8,855 bases of DNA from contig CAZWVA010000084.1 in assembly GCA_964636885.1 (NCBI GenBank), positions 1 through 8,855 on the forward strand, read 5' to 3'. A program made the translations under genes and the position numbers. Position 1 is the stretch's first letter; each line of letters opens with the position of its first letter. Below the pieces are notes generated by a model. The model did no database searches and was not told the DNA's origin. It worked only from the letters and a program-made list of their open reading frames with translations. The DNA comes from CAZWVA01 sp964636885. Its GTDB lineage: Bacteria > Desulfobacterota_D > UBA1144 > Nemesobacterales > CSP1-2. Positions 6,463 through 8,855 of the stretch are shown piece by piece.

Positions 6463-6657
6463 TTAGGTTCCCCCGCATTGATAGTAACACTGAACCCCTA
6501 TATCAATCCATGTCTGGGGTATTCCCTTCGCCCTTAATGCGGCTACGAGGGCAGAGGCCGATGTGGCTTTCACCGCTTCATTGGCAATGGTGTTTCTATA
6601 CACCAAAGGGACGCTATGCTGGGTTAGACAGTTCATCATACATGTCTTGGTAACCAT
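6463..6657 (-). CDS. Small protein with twin CX3C motifs (64 aa), unknown function
   Basis: The gene is short but well supported: the ATG at 6657 is preceded by AAGGAG with ideal spacing (7 nt), and it follows the propeller lipoprotein gene by 52 nt with no hairpin between, so it is probably cotranscribed. The protein begins MVTKTCMMNC and ends VQCYYQCGGT. Its only cysteines are 6, 10, 57 and 61, forming two CX3C motifs at the two ends. Between them is an Ala-rich, probably helical segment ('NEAVKATSASALVAALRAKG'). No signal peptide is apparent. The cysteines could bind a metal or join the ends in a disulfide-stapled hairpin. The size and the position beside an exported protease gene would also fit a protease substrate, a secreted peptide or a modified-peptide precursor, but no maturation enzyme is present here. 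I do not recognise a family. Confidence 0.7.
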   Translation of the reverse strand: MVTKTCMMNCLTQHSVPLVYRNTIANEAVKATSASALVAALRAKGIPQTWIDIGVQCYYQCGGT

Positions 6658-6709
6658 GTTTGATCTCCTTGTCGGTTTTCTACGGGCCTTTTATGAAGAA
6701 TCTATCGCA

Positions 6710-8656
6710 CTATGGTGTCTCCACCACGAATACCCCAAACGGTCCTTCGAGTCCCGTATCTTCTCCTCCTATCGTTCTTAAGGGAATGGAATTTCCTTCT
6801 GCCGTTCTCTCATACACCGTGATGGTGTTATTAAAGGAGTTGGCAACGAATACCTCGTCGTTTTTCGTGTCTACGAATATCCCCTGGGGGCCGGAAAGCC
6901 CTGTATTTGACCCCTCTATGGTTCTAATGGGAAAAACGTTTCCATCCGCTCTCCTCTCGTATACAGTGATTGAGTTGCCAAAGGAGTTGGCCACAAATAC
7001 CTCTCTATTTTCGGTGTCTACGAATATACCGGCTGCTCCGAGAAGCCCGGTATTCTCCCCCTCTATGGTTCTTAAAGGGAAAACGTCTCCTTCGTCTGTT
7101 CTTCTAAATACCGTGATTGAAAATGGGTTGGCTACAAAAATCTCGCCACCCTCTCTATCCACGGATACTCCGGTTGGGGATGAGAGCCTTGTGTTTAAAC
7201 CGAATATGGTTCTTAGAGGAGTGCCGTCTTTTCTTCTATACACCGTGATCACACCGGAAGTACCGGTATCGGAAGCGGCGAATATCTCGTCTCTTTCGGT
7301 ATCCACGAATATCCCCTGTGGGAGCACCAGTCCTTCCTGAATGGTTCTTAGAGGTGCTGTATTCCCATTGTCCTCTATTCCATGAACTGTAATCAGTAGG
7401 CTAAAGAAGTCGCTTACGAGTATCTCGCCGTGCTTCGAATCCACGTATATCCACCGAGGGTCCAGGAGTCCTGTACTAGACCCTATGGTTCTTATCGGAG
7501 TCTTATCCCCTTCGTCTGTCCTACCGTATACGGTGATCGTATCGTTTTGATTCAGAACGAATACCTCTTCTCTCTCTACATCAACGTATATCCCGGACGA
7601 CATCTCCCTGGCACCGCGTAGGCCAGAGATGTTTGAGTCAGATACGGATAGGGTCCTTAGGGGGTGGGCATCGCCGGTGTCTTTTCTCCCATACACCGTG
7701 ACCCTGTTATTAAAGGAGTTAATCACGAATATCTCGTCGTTTCGTGTGTCTACGAATATACCCGAGGGATTTAGTAGCTCGGTATTTTCCCCTTCTATGG
7801 TTCTTAAAGGGGAGGAATCCCCTTCTGCTGTTCTTCTATAAACCTTTATCGTGCTCCTAATGGGTCTCTGTATGGGGAGGGGAGAGGGAAATATCGGAAA
7901 CGTGGAATCGATCACGAATAGCTCGCCGTTTTTCCTATCCACGAATATTCCGGTTGATACGCGGACCTCTTCTATCCCCGTGTCGTTTGGGTCTAATACG
8001 GATAATATCCTTAAAGGGGGAGAGTCGCCGGTAGCGGTTCTTCCGTATACTGTGACCGTGTTATTAAATGAATTAACTACGAATACCTCGTCTTCCTCCT
8101 CGTCCACGAATATCCCGACCGGGAAGGAGAGATCAGTATTTTCTCCTCCTATTGTCCTTAGAGGAGAGACGTTTCCCTGTGATGTCCTCTCGTATACGGT
8201 AATCGTGTCATTCAGGTTAGACACGAATACCTCGTTGTTCTTCGTGTCTACGAATATACCCTGTGGCAGGAAAAGCCCGGTATTTCCCCCGGCTATGGTT
8301 CTTATGGGAGGGGCATCTCCTCCGTCTGTTCTCCTGTATACGGTGATCGTGTTGTTCAAATTGGCCACGAATACCTCATCGTTTTCCGTATCTACGAATA
8401 CATCCTGGGGTCTAACGAGTCCTGTCTTTGACCCTATTACCCTTATAGGTGGAACATTACCGTCTGCGCTTGATTCAAAGACCGATATTCTATCTCCAGA
8501 AGAACTCGTCACGAATACCTTGCGGCTGACGCTCGGTTTTCCCTTTCCACTCCCCCTACCTCCGTTGCAACCCATAAAAAGAAGGGGTAGCAGTATGGCG
8601 ACTAAAAAGGACGAATGAAATACCCTCCCCATTATGGTTGGAATATCGGGTTTCAT
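6710..8656 (-). CDS. Lipoprotein with twelve beta-propeller repeats (NHL/YVTN-like)
   Basis: The 648-aa protein has a signal peptide ending in 'LLFMGC' (Cys30, a somewhat non-canonical lipobox) and then a Gly/Ser/Lys-rich spacer. From about residue 46 to the end it consists of twelve repeats of about 48 residues. A typical unit reads P-x-G-I-F-V-D, D-E-V-F-V-A-N-S-F, N-T-I-T-V-Y and P-L-R-T-I-x-G-x-N-T-G-L, four strands per blade. Twelve blades suggest two six-bladed propellers. Repeats 4 and 6 share an enlarged loop, and repeat 5 carries a proline-rich insertion (about 253-268). The last repeat ends in a half blade that could close with the first strand. Such proteins act as binding scaffolds at the cell surface or in the periplasm; the ligand is unknown. 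The start at 8656 has AAGGAG 5 nt upstream, embedded in the end of the preceding gene. Confidence 0.88.
   Translation of the reverse strand: MKPDIPTIMGRVFHSSFLVAILLPLLFMGCNGGRGSGKGKPSVSRKVFVTSSSGDRISVFESSADGNVPPIRVIGSKTGLVRPQDVFVDTENDEVFVANLNNTITVYRRTDGGDAPPIRTIAGGNTGLFLPQGIFVDTKNNEVFVSNLNDTITVYERTSQGNVSPLRTIGGENTDLSFPVGIFVDEEEDEVFVVNSFNNTVTVYGRTATGDSPPLRILSVLDPNDTGIEEVRVSTGIFVDRKNGELFVIDSTFPIFPSPLPIQRPIRSTIKVYRRTAEGDSSPLRTIEGENTELLNPSGIFVDTRNDEIFVINSFNNRVTVYGRKDTGDAHPLRTLSVSDSNISGLRGAREMSSGIYVDVEREEVFVLNQNDTITVYGRTDEGDKTPIRTIGSSTGLLDPRWIYVDSKHGEILVSDFFSLLITVHGIEDNGNTAPLRTIQEGLVLPQGIFVDTERDEIFAASDTGTSGVITVYRRKDGTPLRTIFGLNTRLSSPTGVSVDREGGEIFVANPFSITVFRRTDEGDVFPLRTIEGENTGLLGAAGIFVDTENREVFVANSFGNSITVYERRADGNVFPIRTIEGSNTGLSGPQGIFVDTKNDEVFVANSFNNTITVYERTAEGNSIPLRTIGGEDTGLEGPFGVFVVETP
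6713..8521 (-). repeat. Tandem coding repeat, 12 units of about 144 nt
   Basis: The propeller region is a DNA-level tandem repeat. On the plus strand, variants of 'GTGTCTACGAATAT' and 'ATGGTTCTTA' recur about every 140-150 bases. Units 2, 3, 11 and 12 are the most alike, which suggests amplification from a common unit. Units 4, 5, 6 and 8 have diverged most. The repeats also produce long open antisense frames that should not be annotated as genes. Confidence 0.85.
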
Positions 8657-8658
8657 GT

Positions 8659-8855
8659 CTACTCCTTATATAAGGTTCTATTAGTCGGTATCTCTTTGAT
8701 AACCGAGTCGGTTGAGACGTCTATAACGGAGACGGTATCGCCAAAGTAGTTTGAAACGTAAACCCTCTTTCCATCATGCGTTATAGCGATTCCAAAAGGC
8801 CTCTTGCCTACGGTCACCTCACCGATAACCGTGTTTGTTTCCGTATCTATGACGG
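8659..8855 (-). CDS. YVTN-type beta-propeller protein, C-terminal fragment
   Basis: The last 64 codons of a gene that enters from the right edge. The peptide contains 'VIDTETNTVIGEVTVGKRPF', 'GIAITHDGKRVYVSNYFGDT' and 'VSVIDVSTDSVIKEIPTN', the classic YVTN / YncE-type propeller pattern (V-x-V-S-N, V-x-V-I-D, G-x-x-P). It ends with TAG at 8659-8661, only 2 nt before the ATG of the twelve-repeat lipoprotein. Its final Lys-Glu codons supply the AAGGAG of that next gene, so the two are in one operon and translationally coupled. The localisation signal is outside the window. Propellers of this type are usually exported, and a surface partner of the lipoprotein is plausible. Confidence 0.85.
   Translation of the reverse strand, partial: VIDTETNTVIGEVTVGKRPFGIAITHDGKRVYVSNYFGDTVSVIDVSTDSVIKEIPTNRTLYKE

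Noticed and set aside
6296..6490. 64-aa minus-strand open frame overlapping the start of the TPR-CHAT gene
   Set aside because: It runs through the promoter candidate at 6367-6395, overlaps the CX3C gene and has no composition or motif typical of a protein.
6463..6657. Calling the CX3C protein a RiPP precursor
   Set aside because: No modification enzyme, peptidase-transporter or clear leader/core boundary is visible in the window; left as unknown function.
6660..8618. Long plus-strand open frames (6660-7340, 7629-7841, 7851-8618) antisense to the propeller gene
   Set aside because: They mirror the 144-nt repeat of the propeller gene in another frame, giving repeated 'SVSTNIP' strings. The minus-strand reading has a signal peptide, strong Shine-Dalgarno and coherent blades.

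Overview
The window reads as chromosomal DNA of an uncultured Gram-negative bacterium. Two products carry lipoprotein signal peptides, one protein has the topology of a cytoplasmic-membrane anti-sigma factor, and a run of Ns points to a scaffolded draft or metagenome assembly. GC content is moderate. Arginine is mostly AGG/AGA and ATA is common for isoleucine. I cannot assign a phylum.

Layout. Position 1-378 (minus) is the N-terminal part of an AMP-forming acyl-CoA synthetase and looks like ordinary metabolism. Position 531-1622 (minus) is a two-gene unit: a NarL/LuxR-type regulator whose receiver has lost its acidic pair, followed by an unrecognised 148-aa protein. Position 1903-2694 (plus) is an ECF-like sigma factor with an unusually long linker. 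Facing it, at 2719-3324 (minus), is a zinc-finger (H-x3-C-x2-C), single-pass membrane anti-sigma-like protein. Position 3461-6299 (minus) is a lipoprotein with about ten TPRs and a C-terminal CHAT (caspase-like) protease domain; it is interrupted by an N-gap of wrong length. Position 6463-8855 (minus) is an apparent operon: the end of a YVTN-type beta-propeller, a 648-aa lipoprotein with twelve propeller repeats, and a 64-aa protein with two CX3C motifs.

The main signal not explained by the genes is a DNA element found three times and always oriented with the gene behind it. It reads GGGAA, 15-16 nt, then CGTCTAA. It lies upstream of the regulator unit (1725-1752), the anti-sigma gene (3370-3397) and the TPR-CHAT gene (6367-6395). 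Its shape is that of an ECF-sigma promoter, so the locally encoded sigma is the obvious candidate to read it. The sigma gene itself has a different, housekeeping-like promoter candidate.

Working model (inference): the locus is an envelope signalling module. A surface or periplasmic TPR-CHAT protease, propeller lipoproteins and a Cys-motif small protein act on the envelope side. The membrane anti-sigma factor holds the sigma factor. Release of the sigma factor switches on the anti-sigma, the protease and an unusual response regulator. TPR-CHAT proteases coupled to ECF sigma factors are known from type III-E CRISPR (Csx29/Csx30/RpoE), but no CRISPR or Cas component is present here, and the protease is predicted to be exported rather than cytoplasmic. 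No rRNA, tRNA, insertion sequence or CRISPR array was seen, and no gene-free stretch exceeds 300 bases.
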